Shown here one piece after another: positions 1 to 8,514 of a stretch of DNA of 59,839 nt. A program made the translations under genes and the position numbers. The DNA is taken from the NCBI RefSeq assembly GCF_900142715.1, contig NZ_FRBX01000010.1, forward strand, positions 1-59,839. Reading direction: 5' to 3'. Origin of the DNA: Flavobacterium pectinovorum. GTDB taxonomy: Bacteria; Bacteroidota; Bacteroidia; Flavobacteriales; Flavobacteriaceae. The number at the start of each line of letters is the position of its first letter. Position 1 is the stretch's first letter. The notes beneath the pieces were generated by a model. It had not been told where the DNA came from and did no database searches. It saw only the letters and a list, made by a program, of their open reading frames with translations.

Positions 1-1176
1 GTTACAACTCTTGAGAATAAAGGAGAGGGATTGTATACCTATAAAAATGAGGAAGGAACTGAGGTTAATATTGATGTGGTTGGAGATGTTGTTGCTAATG
101 CTTCAACAATTATCAATAATTCAGATTTCAAGACAGGGATTACTGAGATAATTAAGACAGATGAAACGTTAACTACCCTTGACAGCAAAGGAGAAGGTGT
201 TTATGTTTATACAAATGAGAAAGGTGATGCTGTTACTATTGATGTAGTTGGAGATGTTGTAGCTAATGCATCAACAATTTTCAATAATCCAGAAGTTACA
301 AATTTTATCAAGGAAATTTCAGACCAGACAGCCGGAAGTGTAACGTATAACTCAGAAACAAAACAGTTTAGTTATGTTGATGTTGCCGGAAACACTCAAG
401 TGGTGAACATTGCCGATGTTATCAAAGGAAGTGAGACAGTTACAACGCTTACCAATAACGGATCAGGTTCTTATACTTATGTAAATGAAGCAGGAGCTCC
501 ATCTGATATAAATGTAGTTTCAGATGTTATTTCTAATGCTTCAACAATTTTCAATAATACTGATGTTGTAAATGAACTTACAAAAATTGTTGATAGCAAG
601 GAAACTATCACAACGTTAGTACATAATACTACAGCAAAAACATTGGTTTATAATGGAGAAGGCGAACAGTCAACAACAATAAACCTTGCAGATATTACAA
701 CTACAACACCTTCTACTGTTTTGGCAGTAAGCGGTACAGGTTCTACATTCACTGCAGCTACAGTTAATATTGTTCCTTCAACAGTTGTGGGAGATGTATT
801 AACTACTACTGCAGCAGGAGTAGTAGCATGGAAAGCGCCTAGTGTTATGGCAATTGAAGTAATTAAAGCTGATTATACAGTACTTCCTGGAGATTACACA
901 ATTATCGCTGAGGGAATGACTAGTGATATCACAATTAATCTTCCAGACCCGACCTTGTGTAAAGGAAGAATGTTGGTAATAAACCAATTTGATATGGTAA
1001 AAGCAGATGGAGAAACTGCTTTAATGGTAAACTTTAATCATGAGCTACATTATTCAAGTGCAAATAAATATTCATATTTAGCGGCCAGCTTATTTCAAGG
1101 TGCAACTGCAGGAAGTATGAAAGTTACTTTACAATCAGATGGAAGATTTTGGTATGTGATCACATATACAATGTAA
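1..1176 (+). CDS. Repeat surface protein, 3' end only (partial)
   Basis: The reading frame is open from the first base, so the gene starts upstream of the window and only the last 391 codons are visible. The visible part is made of the same 146-residue module as the complete gene at 1774-5844, with signatures such as GSETVTTL, NASTIFNN and GSVTYNSETKQFSY. The sequence preceding GSETVTTL recurs at exactly 438 bp. The last 130 or so residues form a different C-terminal domain ending in WYVITYTM, clearly related to the sister protein but diverged (for example DPTLCKGRMLVINQFD). No typical T9SS type A or B C-terminal sorting domain is visible. I infer a secreted or surface-exposed fibre-like protein from the sister's signal peptide. 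A TTG at base 31 can be read as a start but lies inside the repeat and is not a real start. Confidence 0.85.
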   Translation, partial: VTTLENKGEGLYTYKNEEGTEVNIDVVGDVVANASTIINNSDFKTGITEIIKTDETLTTLDSKGEGVYVYTNEKGDAVTIDVVGDVVANASTIFNNPEVTNFIKEISDQTAGSVTYNSETKQFSYVDVAGNTQVVNIADVIKGSETVTTLTNNGSGSYTYVNEAGAPSDINVVSDVISNASTIFNNTDVVNELTKIVDSKETITTLVHNTTAKTLVYNGEGEQSTTINLADITTTTPSTVLAVSGTGSTFTAATVNIVPSTVVGDVLTTTAAGVVAWKAPSVMAIEVIKADYTVLPGDYTIIAEGMTSDITINLPDPTLCKGRMLVINQFDMVKADGETALMVNFNHELHYSSANKYSYLAASLFQGATAGSMKVTLQSDGRFWYVITYTM

Positions 1177-1773
1177 TCATATAATATTGTTTTTTTTTTG
1201 GAAGCCCGATCATGGTAGTGATCGGGCTTCTTGCATTTAATCATATTAAATATGCTTAAGCTTTTTCTGATATATTTTATTTCATCGACTCCTGATTTTT
1301 TATAGTTGATTTATGCATACAATCCTCTAAAAACTCAAATTTGAGTTTTGTGAAAATTATCTAAAGAGAAATATTTAGACCAATAAATAGTATTTGAAGT
1401 GTTTAAGCAATTTAAAGATCTTCTTCATTTCCAATAGTGCTTCAAAAGTTTTTCTATTTCAATAGATGTACTTGTGCCTTAATATGTAAGAGTAAAAACT
1501 TTTACGGGTATAAATAAGATTCATTTACCGAGAACTTTGCACTCTGAAACTTAATGGTTTGATAGCTAGTAAGTTTTTGGAAATACGATGGAATTGAATT
1601 ATAAAAAGCAATAAGAAGATAACAGTAAAATTTATTGATTATAAGTTTAAGTAACGGATTATTGATGTAACACGTTGTTTGATATTAGTTTATGATTTTA
1701 TGAAATTTTCGCAAAGTATTTTTTTTCTATCAAATAGTATAAAAAAATAATAACCCATTAAAGATTAAATAAT
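1177..1773. other. Intergenic region between the two repeat genes
   Basis: This 597-bp gap is very AT-rich and has no convincing open frame. Apart from the hairpin at 1201-1230 I see no clear promoter, RNA gene or repeat. The upstream signals of the 1774 gene must lie in its last 100-200 bp, but no perfect TAnnTTTG box with a -33 partner was found. Confidence 0.6.
1201..1230 (+). terminator. Hairpin after repeat protein
   Basis: A perfect 12-bp stem (GAAGCCCGATCA at 1201-1212 pairing with 1219-1230) with a 6-nt loop lies 24 bp after the stop codon. It is followed by only a short T-rich stretch, so termination is likely but the tail is weak. Confidence 0.7.
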
Positions 1774-4700
1774 ATGAAGAATAGATTACTCCCTTTACTT
1801 TTTGTCTTAGGAGGTTTTTCAGCTTACTCACAGGTAGGTATAGGAAAATTGGACCCTAGTCCTTCAGCTCAATTAGAGGTGTTTGCTACAGATAAAGGTA
1901 TGTTGATACCAAGAGTAAAACTAACTAGCTCTACAGATGCTACTACTATTGGTAAAGGCAATGTAGAAAGTTTGTTGGTTTTTAATACAAATGCAATCTC
2001 AGATATTAAACCCGGGTACTATTACTGGTTTGATAACAAATGGAATAGAATACTTATCTCAGGTGAATCTTCAGGAGCTGCCGGAAGTGTAACTTACAAT
2101 CCAACTACAAATGTGTTCAGTTATACAGATGCTGCTGGAAATACTCAGTTAGTTGATATCAGTAAGATGATTAAAGCAAACGAAACCTTAACTACGCTTG
2201 AAAACAAAGGAGAAGGTGTTTATGTTTATACAAATGAGAAAGGTGATGCTGTTACTATTAATGTAGTAGGTGATGTTGTTGCCAATGCTTCAACAATTTT
2301 CAATAATGCGGAAGTTACGAATTTCATCAAGGAAATTTCAGAACAGACAGCTGGAAGTGTAACCTATAATTCAGAAACAAAGCAGTTTAGTTATGTTGAT
2401 GTTGCCGGGAATACTCAGGTGGTGAACATTGCCGATGTTATCAAAGGAAGTGAGACAGTTACAACTCTTGAAAATAAAGGAGAGGGATTGTATACCTATA
2501 AAAATGAGGAAGGAACTGAGGTTAATATTAATGTAGTTGGAGATGTTATTGCCAATGCTTCAACAATTATTAATAATTCAGAATTCAAGACAGAGCTTAC
2601 TAATGTAATCAAGACAGACGAAACGTTAACTACTCTTGAGAATAAAGGATCAGGTTTGTATACTTATACAAATGAAAAAGGAGTTGAAGTTGATATTAAT
2701 GTAGTAGGTGATGTTGTTGCCAATGCTTCAACAATTTTCAATAATGCAGAAGTTACGAATTTCATCAAGGAAATTTCAGAACAGACAGCTGGAAGTGTAA
2801 CCTATAATTCAGAAACAAAGCAGTTTAGTTATGTTGATGTTGCCGGGAATACTCAGGTGGTGAACATTGCCGATGTTATCAAAGGAAGTGAGACAGTTAC
2901 AACTCTTGAAAATAAAGGAGAGGGATTGTATACCTATAAAAATGAGGAAGGAACTGAAGTTAATATTAATGTAGTTGGAGATGTTATTGCCAATGCTTCA
3001 ACAATTATTAATAATTCAGAATTCAAGACAGAGCTTACTAATGTAATCAAGACAGACGAAACGTTAACTACTCTTGAGAATAAAGGATCAGGTTTGTATA
3101 CTTATACAAATGAAAAAGGAGTTGAAGTTGATATTAATGTTGTTGGTGATGTTATTGGTAATGCTTCAACAATTTTCAATAATGCAGAAGTTACGAATTT
3201 CATCAAGGAAATTTCAGAGCAGACAGCCGGAAGTGTAACCTATAATTCAGAAACAAAACAGTTTAGTTATGTTGATGTTGCCGGGAATACTCAGGTGGTG
3301 AACATCTCTGATGTTATCAAAGGAAGTGAGACAGTTACAACCCTTGAGAATAAAGGAGAGGGATTGTATACCTATAAAAATGAGGAAGGAACTGAGGTTA
3401 ATATTGATGTGGTTGGAGATGTTGTTGCCAATGCTTCAACAATTATCAATAATTCAGAATTCAAGACAGAGCTTACTAATGTAATCAAGACAGATGAGAC
3501 GTTAACTACCCTTGAGAGCAAAGGAGAAGGTGTGTATGTTTATACAAATGAGAAAGGTACTGCTGTTACTATTGATGTTTTAGGTGATGTTATTGGTAAT
3601 GCTTCAACAATTTTCAATAATGCAGAAGTTACGAATTTCATTAAGGAAATTTCAGAGCAGACAGCTGGAAGTGTAACCTATAATTCAGAAACAAAACAGT
3701 TTAGTTATGTTGATGTTGCCGGGAATACTCAGGTGGTGAACATCTCTGATGTTATCAAAGGAAGTGAGACAGTTACAACTCTTGAAAATAAAGGAGAGGG
3801 ATTGTATACTTATAAAAATGAGGAAGGAACTGAGGTTAATATTGATGTGGTTGGAGATGTTGTTGCCAATGCTTCAACAATTATCAATAATTCAGAATTC
3901 AAGACAGAGCTTACTAATGTAATCAAGACAGACGAAACGTTAACTACTCTTGAGAATAAAGGAGAAGGTTTGTATACTTATACAAATGAAAAAGGAGTTG
4001 AAGTTGACATCAATGTAGTAGGTGATGTTGTTGCCAATGCATCAACAATTTTCAATAATGCAGAAGTTACGAATTTCATCAAGGAAATTTCAGAGCAGAC
4101 AGCCGGAAGTGTAACCTACAATTCAGAAACAAAACAGTTTAGTTATGTAGATGTTGCCGGAAACACTCAGGTAGTTAACATTGCTGATGTTATCAAAGGA
4201 AGTGAGACAGTTACAACTCTTGAGAATAAGGGAGAAGGATTGTATACCTATAAAAATGAGGAAGGAACTGAGGTTAATATTGATGTGGTTGGAGATGTTG
4301 TTGCCAATGCTTCAACAATTATCAATAATTCAGAATTCAAGACAGAGCTTACTAATGTAATCAAGACAGACGAAACGTTAACTACTCTTGAGAATAAAGG
4401 AGAAGGTTTGTATACTTATACAAATGAAAAAGGAGTTGAAGTTGACATCAATGTAGTAGGTGATGTTATTGGTAATGCTTCAACAATTTTCAATAATGCA
4501 GAAGTTACGAATTTCATTAAGGAAATTTCAGAGCAGACAGCCGGAAGTGTAACCTATAATTCAGAAACAAAGCAGTTTAGTTATGTTGATGTTGCCGGGA
4601 ATACTCAGGTGGTGAACATTGCTGATGTTATCAAAGGAAGTGAGACAGTTACAACTCTTGAGAATAAAGGAGAGGGATTGTATACCTATAAAAATGAGGA

Positions 4701-5844
4701 AGGAACTGAGGTTAATATTGATGTGGTTGGAGATGTTGTTGCCAATGCTTCAACAATTATCAATAATTCAGAATTCAAGACAGAGCTTACTAATGTAATC
4801 AAGACAGACGAAACGTTAACTACTCTTGAGAATAAAGGAGAAGGTTTGTATACTTATACAAACGAAAAAGGAGTTGAAGTTGACATCAATGTAGTAGGTG
4901 ATGTTGTTGCCAATGCTTCAACAATTTTCAATAATGCAGAAGTTACAAATTTCATCAAGGAAATTTCAGAGCAGACTGTCGGAAGTGTAACCTATAATTC
5001 AGAGACAAAACAGTTTAGTTATGTTGATGTTGCCGGGAATACTCAGGTGGTGAACATTGCTGATGTTATCAAAGGAAGTGAGACAGTTACAACGCTTACC
5101 AATAACGGATCAGGTTCTTATACTTATGTAAATGAAGCAGGAGCTCCATCTGATATAAATGTAGTTTCAGATGTTATTTCTAATGCTTCAACAATTTTCA
5201 ATAATACTGATGTTGTAAATGAACTTACAAAAATTGTTGATAGCAAGGAAACTGTTACAACTTTAGTTCATAATACTACAGCAAAAACATTGGTTTATAA
5301 TGGAGAAGGCGAACAGTCAACAACAATAAACCTTGCAGATATTACAACTTCAACACCTGATACTGTATTAGCAGTAAGCGGTACAGGTTCTACATTCACT
5401 GCAGCTACAGTAAATGTTGTTCCTTCAACAGTTGTAGGAGATGTAATAACAACAACTGCAGAAGGAGTCGTAGGATGGAAAGCAGCAGCTAAAAATAATG
5501 TTATGGGAATCAAAGTAATAAGTGCTGATTATACAGTAGGAAACGACGATTATACAATTATTGCGCGCAAACTAACACAGGACATTACTATTACTCTTCC
5601 TGATGCAAAAACAAATACAGGAAGACTATTGGTTATCAATCAGTATAATGTAATTATACCTAATACAAATCCTGACATTCAGGTTCCTGTAAAAGTGAAT
5701 TTTAATACTGATGTTGTATATTCAGACGCGGCTTCGTATCCATACATGACAGCGAGTATGTTTGGAGGTGTAACTAATGGAAGTATAAAAATGACATTAC
5801 AGTCAGATGGAGAAAATTGGTACGTAATCACATATACAATGTAA
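1774..5844 (+). CDS. Giant tandem-repeat surface protein (adhesin-like)
   Basis: The protein has 1356 residues. It begins with a signal peptide (residues 1-20, ending AYSQ), then VGIGKLDPSPSAQLEV, a start typical of Bacteroidota tail-fibre-like surface proteins. From about residue 226 it contains six complete, nearly identical 146-residue units. GSETVTTL recurs at bases 2451, 2889, 3327, 3765, 4203, 4641 and 5079 (register of the preceding TGAGACAG), a spacing of exactly 438 bp. Each unit has two related modules of about 57 residues (both with NASTI and NN) and one of about 31 residues (GSVTYNSETKQFSYVDVAGN). A non-repeated domain of about 140 residues closes the protein and ends WYVITYTM, as in the upstream gene. 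It lacks an obvious T9SS sorting domain. It sits upstream of a PorP/SprF cassette, which suggests a surface adhesin, but this is inference. Confidence 0.85.
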   Translation: MKNRLLPLLFVLGGFSAYSQVGIGKLDPSPSAQLEVFATDKGMLIPRVKLTSSTDATTIGKGNVESLLVFNTNAISDIKPGYYYWFDNKWNRILISGESSGAAGSVTYNPTTNVFSYTDAAGNTQLVDISKMIKANETLTTLENKGEGVYVYTNEKGDAVTINVVGDVVANASTIFNNAEVTNFIKEISEQTAGSVTYNSETKQFSYVDVAGNTQVVNIADVIKGSETVTTLENKGEGLYTYKNEEGTEVNINVVGDVIANASTIINNSEFKTELTNVIKTDETLTTLENKGSGLYTYTNEKGVEVDINVVGDVVANASTIFNNAEVTNFIKEISEQTAGSVTYNSETKQFSYVDVAGNTQVVNIADVIKGSETVTTLENKGEGLYTYKNEEGTEVNINVVGDVIANASTIINNSEFKTELTNVIKTDETLTTLENKGSGLYTYTNEKGVEVDINVVGDVIGNASTIFNNAEVTNFIKEISEQTAGSVTYNSETKQFSYVDVAGNTQVVNISDVIKGSETVTTLENKGEGLYTYKNEEGTEVNIDVVGDVVANASTIINNSEFKTELTNVIKTDETLTTLESKGEGVYVYTNEKGTAVTIDVLGDVIGNASTIFNNAEVTNFIKEISEQTAGSVTYNSETKQFSYVDVAGNTQVVNISDVIKGSETVTTLENKGEGLYTYKNEEGTEVNIDVVGDVVANASTIINNSEFKTELTNVIKTDETLTTLENKGEGLYTYTNEKGVEVDINVVGDVVANASTIFNNAEVTNFIKEISEQTAGSVTYNSETKQFSYVDVAGNTQVVNIADVIKGSETVTTLENKGEGLYTYKNEEGTEVNIDVVGDVVANASTIINNSEFKTELTNVIKTDETLTTLENKGEGLYTYTNEKGVEVDINVVGDVIGNASTIFNNAEVTNFIKEISEQTAGSVTYNSETKQFSYVDVAGNTQVVNIADVIKGSETVTTLENKGEGLYTYKNEEGTEVNIDVVGDVVANASTIINNSEFKTELTNVIKTDETLTTLENKGEGLYTYTNEKGVEVDINVVGDVVANASTIFNNAEVTNFIKEISEQTVGSVTYNSETKQFSYVDVAGNTQVVNIADVIKGSETVTTLTNNGSGSYTYVNEAGAPSDINVVSDVISNASTIFNNTDVVNELTKIVDSKETVTTLVHNTTAKTLVYNGEGEQSTTINLADITTSTPDTVLAVSGTGSTFTAATVNVVPSTVVGDVITTTAEGVVGWKAAAKNNVMGIKVISADYTVGNDDYTIIARKLTQDITITLPDAKTNTGRLLVINQYNVIIPNTNPDIQVPVKVNFNTDVVYSDAASYPYMTASMFGGVTNGSIKMTLQSDGENWYVITYTM
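2451..5516 (+). repeat. 438-bp tandem repeat array
   Basis: Seven anchors spaced exactly 438 bp apart mark six full units plus a diverging last unit. Copies are near-identical at the DNA level and differ mostly by scattered synonymous changes (GCC/GCT, ATT/ATC) and by a few module variants (VANAS versus IGNAS). The same unit occurs in the partial gene at 1-1176, including the same divergent last copy. Confidence 0.9.
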
Positions 5845-6251
5845 TTTATTTTTAAGTTATTAAACCGGTCATAATTTAATGACCGGTACGGTAACTATAA
5901 TTATTGCTGATGTATTTTTGAATTATAAATTTTTTGAATTTTTTAATGTTTTGGTAAAAGAAGAGGAAGTGTAAGCTTCCTCTTCTTTATTATGGACAGT
6001 AAATGATTCTAAAATTAAAAATATCTTTTTGAAATAAAAGCTTAAAGTTATGTCAGATTAATAGTGAATAAAATAAAAATAGAAACCTGTTTATCAATAT
6101 GGTTTTCTGTTTTTTTTGTTGAAAAAAGATAGATTAATTCACCTTATTATGATACATCAATAACTTTTAAGGGGTAAGTAAATTTTGTTATTGGCTTAAT
6201 TTCGCATTGTGATTTAAAGTGCAATTTGTATAAAAAATTAAAATAATATGT
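5845..6251. other. Intergenic region before the T9SS cassette
   Basis: This 407-bp gap holds the two hairpins noted for the upstream gene and presumably the promoter of the 6252 gene. No open frame or repeat stands out, and I could not fix a confident -33/-7 pair. Confidence 0.5.
5957..5988 (+). terminator. Terminator after the giant repeat gene
   Basis: A 13-bp stem (AAAGAAGAGGAAG at 5957-5969 pairing with 5976-5988) has a 6-nt loop. A second hairpin (5864-5887, stem ACCGGTCAT) lies just after the stop codon but has no T-run. Confidence 0.75.
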
Positions 6252-7556
6252 ATGAAAAATAATTACTTATATAAAGCAGGAAAGAAACCGTTTTTTGTTT
6301 TAGGAAATTGCAAACGTCCAGTTTGCATTATAGGTTTAATGTTGGGTTTGTTTACATGTCAGGAAGTAGAAGCTCAGTTTGTTAATACAGGTGATGTAAA
6401 AGTAAGTAAAAATGCTTTGTTGTCAGTTTATATGGATTATGACAATGAGTCATCTGGAAACTTTATTAATGATGGAGAAGTGTATATTTTTAATAATTGG
6501 GCTAATAACGGTACTGTATCCTATAGTAATTCGAGTTTAGGAAAAACTTTTTTTGCAGGTAGTCAGGAACAACTTATTGTGGGTTCGAAGATAGCGAATT
6601 TTCAGAATATTATTTTTAACAATCTAACATCGCTGGTTCCATTTCAACTGAAAACCACAATTGCGGTTGGTGATAATACAGATTTCAAAAATGGAATTAT
6701 TAATGCTGCTGAGTTTAATGGTAAAATGATTTTTAATGAAAATGCTTCGCATTCAAATGTTGGAAATCAAAGTTTTGTTGATGGTATGGTAGAGAAAAAA
6801 GGCGATGTAGCATTTCAATTCCCTGTGGGTGACGAGCTTTATTTTAGACCGTCTTATCATGCAGCAGGTTCTTCTGTGCAAAATGCATACACAACACAAT
6901 ACTTTTTTCAAAACTCTAATGACTTATATCCTCATTCAAGTAAAGATGAAACAATTGTAACGATAAATGATGCTGAATATTGGAAAATAACCCAAGATAA
7001 TGGAGAAGAAAACATTGTTTTAAGTCTTACTCTTAATTCAGATACTACCCCGTCTGCTTTTTTTAATGAAAACCCTGATACCCAATTGGCAATCGTACGT
7101 TGGGATGCATCATTATCTAAATGGATAAATGATGGAGGAGAAGTAAGTGATCCGGCTTCTACGGAGAACTTTTCAAAATTATTAACTGCTCAGGTAGGCG
7201 GATATGGAATTTTTACTATGGCTATTGTTAAAAAAGTAAAACCGGAACCGGATGATTTAATTGTGTACAATGCGGTATCACCAAATGGCGACGGAATTAA
7301 TGATACGTTCCATATTAAAGGAATTGCCAAATATCCTGATAACACAGTTGAAATTTATAACCGTTGGGGAGTTAAAGTTTATGATGCAAAATCATATAAT
7401 GAAAGTGATATCATGTTTGGAGGATATTCTGATGGACGTGTAACGGTAAAAAGAGGAGATAAACTTCCTACCGGAACATATTTTTACATCTTAAAGTATA
7501 ACAATGGTGTAAAAGGTATTCAGAAATCAGGTTACTTATATATAAATAATAATTAA
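6252..7556 (+). CDS. Secreted protein with type B T9SS sorting domain
   Basis: The protein has 434 residues. A long N-terminal signal sequence reaches about residue 42 (ending EVEAQ). The middle is a beta-rich extracellular region without a recognised enzyme domain. The last 100 residues (from about 334) match the gliding motility-associated C-terminal domain (T9SS type B signal), with the hallmark AVSPNGDGINDTF, EIYNRWG and GTYFYILKY. In this family the domain directs export by the type IX system and usually depends on a neighbouring PorP/SprF protein. That protein is encoded 26 bp downstream, so the two very likely form an operon. The ATG at 6248 meets a stop after four codons, so 6252 is the start. 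Confidence 0.9.
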   Translation: MKNNYLYKAGKKPFFVLGNCKRPVCIIGLMLGLFTCQEVEAQFVNTGDVKVSKNALLSVYMDYDNESSGNFINDGEVYIFNNWANNGTVSYSNSSLGKTFFAGSQEQLIVGSKIANFQNIIFNNLTSLVPFQLKTTIAVGDNTDFKNGIINAAEFNGKMIFNENASHSNVGNQSFVDGMVEKKGDVAFQFPVGDELYFRPSYHAAGSSVQNAYTTQYFFQNSNDLYPHSSKDETIVTINDAEYWKITQDNGEENIVLSLTLNSDTTPSAFFNENPDTQLAIVRWDASLSKWINDGGEVSDPASTENFSKLLTAQVGGYGIFTMAIVKKVKPEPDDLIVYNAVSPNGDGINDTFHIKGIAKYPDNTVEIYNRWGVKVYDAKSYNESDIMFGGYSDGRVTVKRGDKLPTGTYFYILKYNNGVKGIQKSGYLYINNN

Positions 7557-7582
7557 GACAATTATAAAAGAAATTAGAACTA

Positions 7583-8497
7583 ATGAAAAAAATATTTTAC
7601 GTAGCAACACTATTGCTGCTGGGTGTTTTTGGAGCTTCGGCGCAGCAAGAATCACAGTATACGCAATATATGTACAACACAATGTCTTTTAACCCTGGAT
7701 ATACGGGGTCAAGGGAGGTAATTAGTGCAATGGGATTATATAGAACTCAATGGGTTGGTTTAGAAGGTGCTCCAAAAACAATGAACTTCTCTATACAAAG
7801 TCCGTTAGGATATCATGGTAATGGTATTGGTTTAAACATTGTAAATGATGAGATTGGACCAACAAAAAATACTGGTGCGATGGTAAGTTACGCTTATACT
7901 ATTGATGCTAATGATAATGTAAGGGTATCATTTGGTATATCAGGTGGTTTTGACAATTTTGAAGTTGATTATTCAAAATTAAATATTGAAAATCCGGATA
8001 TTTATATGACCGGAAAAACATCTAAATTTTCACCAAATGTTGGTGCAGGGATTTATGTACACAGCCATAATTGGTATGTTGGAGCAGCAGTTCCTAAATT
8101 GTTAAAAACAGACTTTTTTGATGATGTAGCAGAATCTGTTTATTCAACGAAATCACATCTTTATTTCATAGGAGGATATGTTTTTGATTTGAATCCAAAT
8201 TTAAAATTTAAACCGGCAGTTTTAGCTAAAGTTGTTCAAGGTGCTCCTGTAGCAGTCGATTTATCAGCAAATTTCCTGATCAGTAATAAGTTAACACTTG
8301 GTGCTGCATATCGTTTAAATGCAAGTGTAAGTGGCATGGCTGGTTTCCAGGTTTCGGATGCTATACAAATAGGATATGCCTATGATTATGAAACTACAAA
8401 CTTGGGAAGATATAACTCCGGATCTCACGAATTATTTTTAAGATTTGATTTCTTAAGCAAATCGAAAGCGAGATTAGTTACACCAAGATTCTTCTAA
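7583..8497 (+). CDS. PorP/SprF-family T9SS outer-membrane protein
   Basis: The protein has 304 residues, with a signal peptide (residues 1-20, ending ASAQ). It follows the PorP/SprF pattern from the start: QYTQYMYNTMSFNPGYTGSR, then RTQWVGLEGAPKTMNFS and a beta-barrel-like alternation to the C-terminus. SprF in Flavobacterium johnsoniae is needed for surface delivery of the adhesin SprB, and related proteins serve type B cargo encoded beside them. Here the likely cargo is the 6252 product and possibly the repeat adhesins. It is 26 bp after the cargo gene and 17 bp before the OmpA gene, consistent with one transcript. Confidence 0.92.
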   Translation: MKKIFYVATLLLLGVFGASAQQESQYTQYMYNTMSFNPGYTGSREVISAMGLYRTQWVGLEGAPKTMNFSIQSPLGYHGNGIGLNIVNDEIGPTKNTGAMVSYAYTIDANDNVRVSFGISGGFDNFEVDYSKLNIENPDIYMTGKTSKFSPNVGAGIYVHSHNWYVGAAVPKLLKTDFFDDVAESVYSTKSHLYFIGGYVFDLNPNLKFKPAVLAKVVQGAPVAVDLSANFLISNKLTLGAAYRLNASVSGMAGFQVSDAIQIGYAYDYETTNLGRYNSGSHELFLRFDFLSKSKARLVTPRFF

Positions 8498-8514
8498 TAA
8501 CGACTAAAACAAAC

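Noticed and set aside
5295..5513. Antisense frame in the giant repeat gene
   Set aside because: It arises from the repetitive codon pattern of the sense gene and has no independent support.
6191..6206. Sigma-54-like TTGGC...CGCA upstream of the 6252 gene
   Set aside because: The GG to GC spacing is 9, not the required 10, so it is not a proper -24/-12 site.
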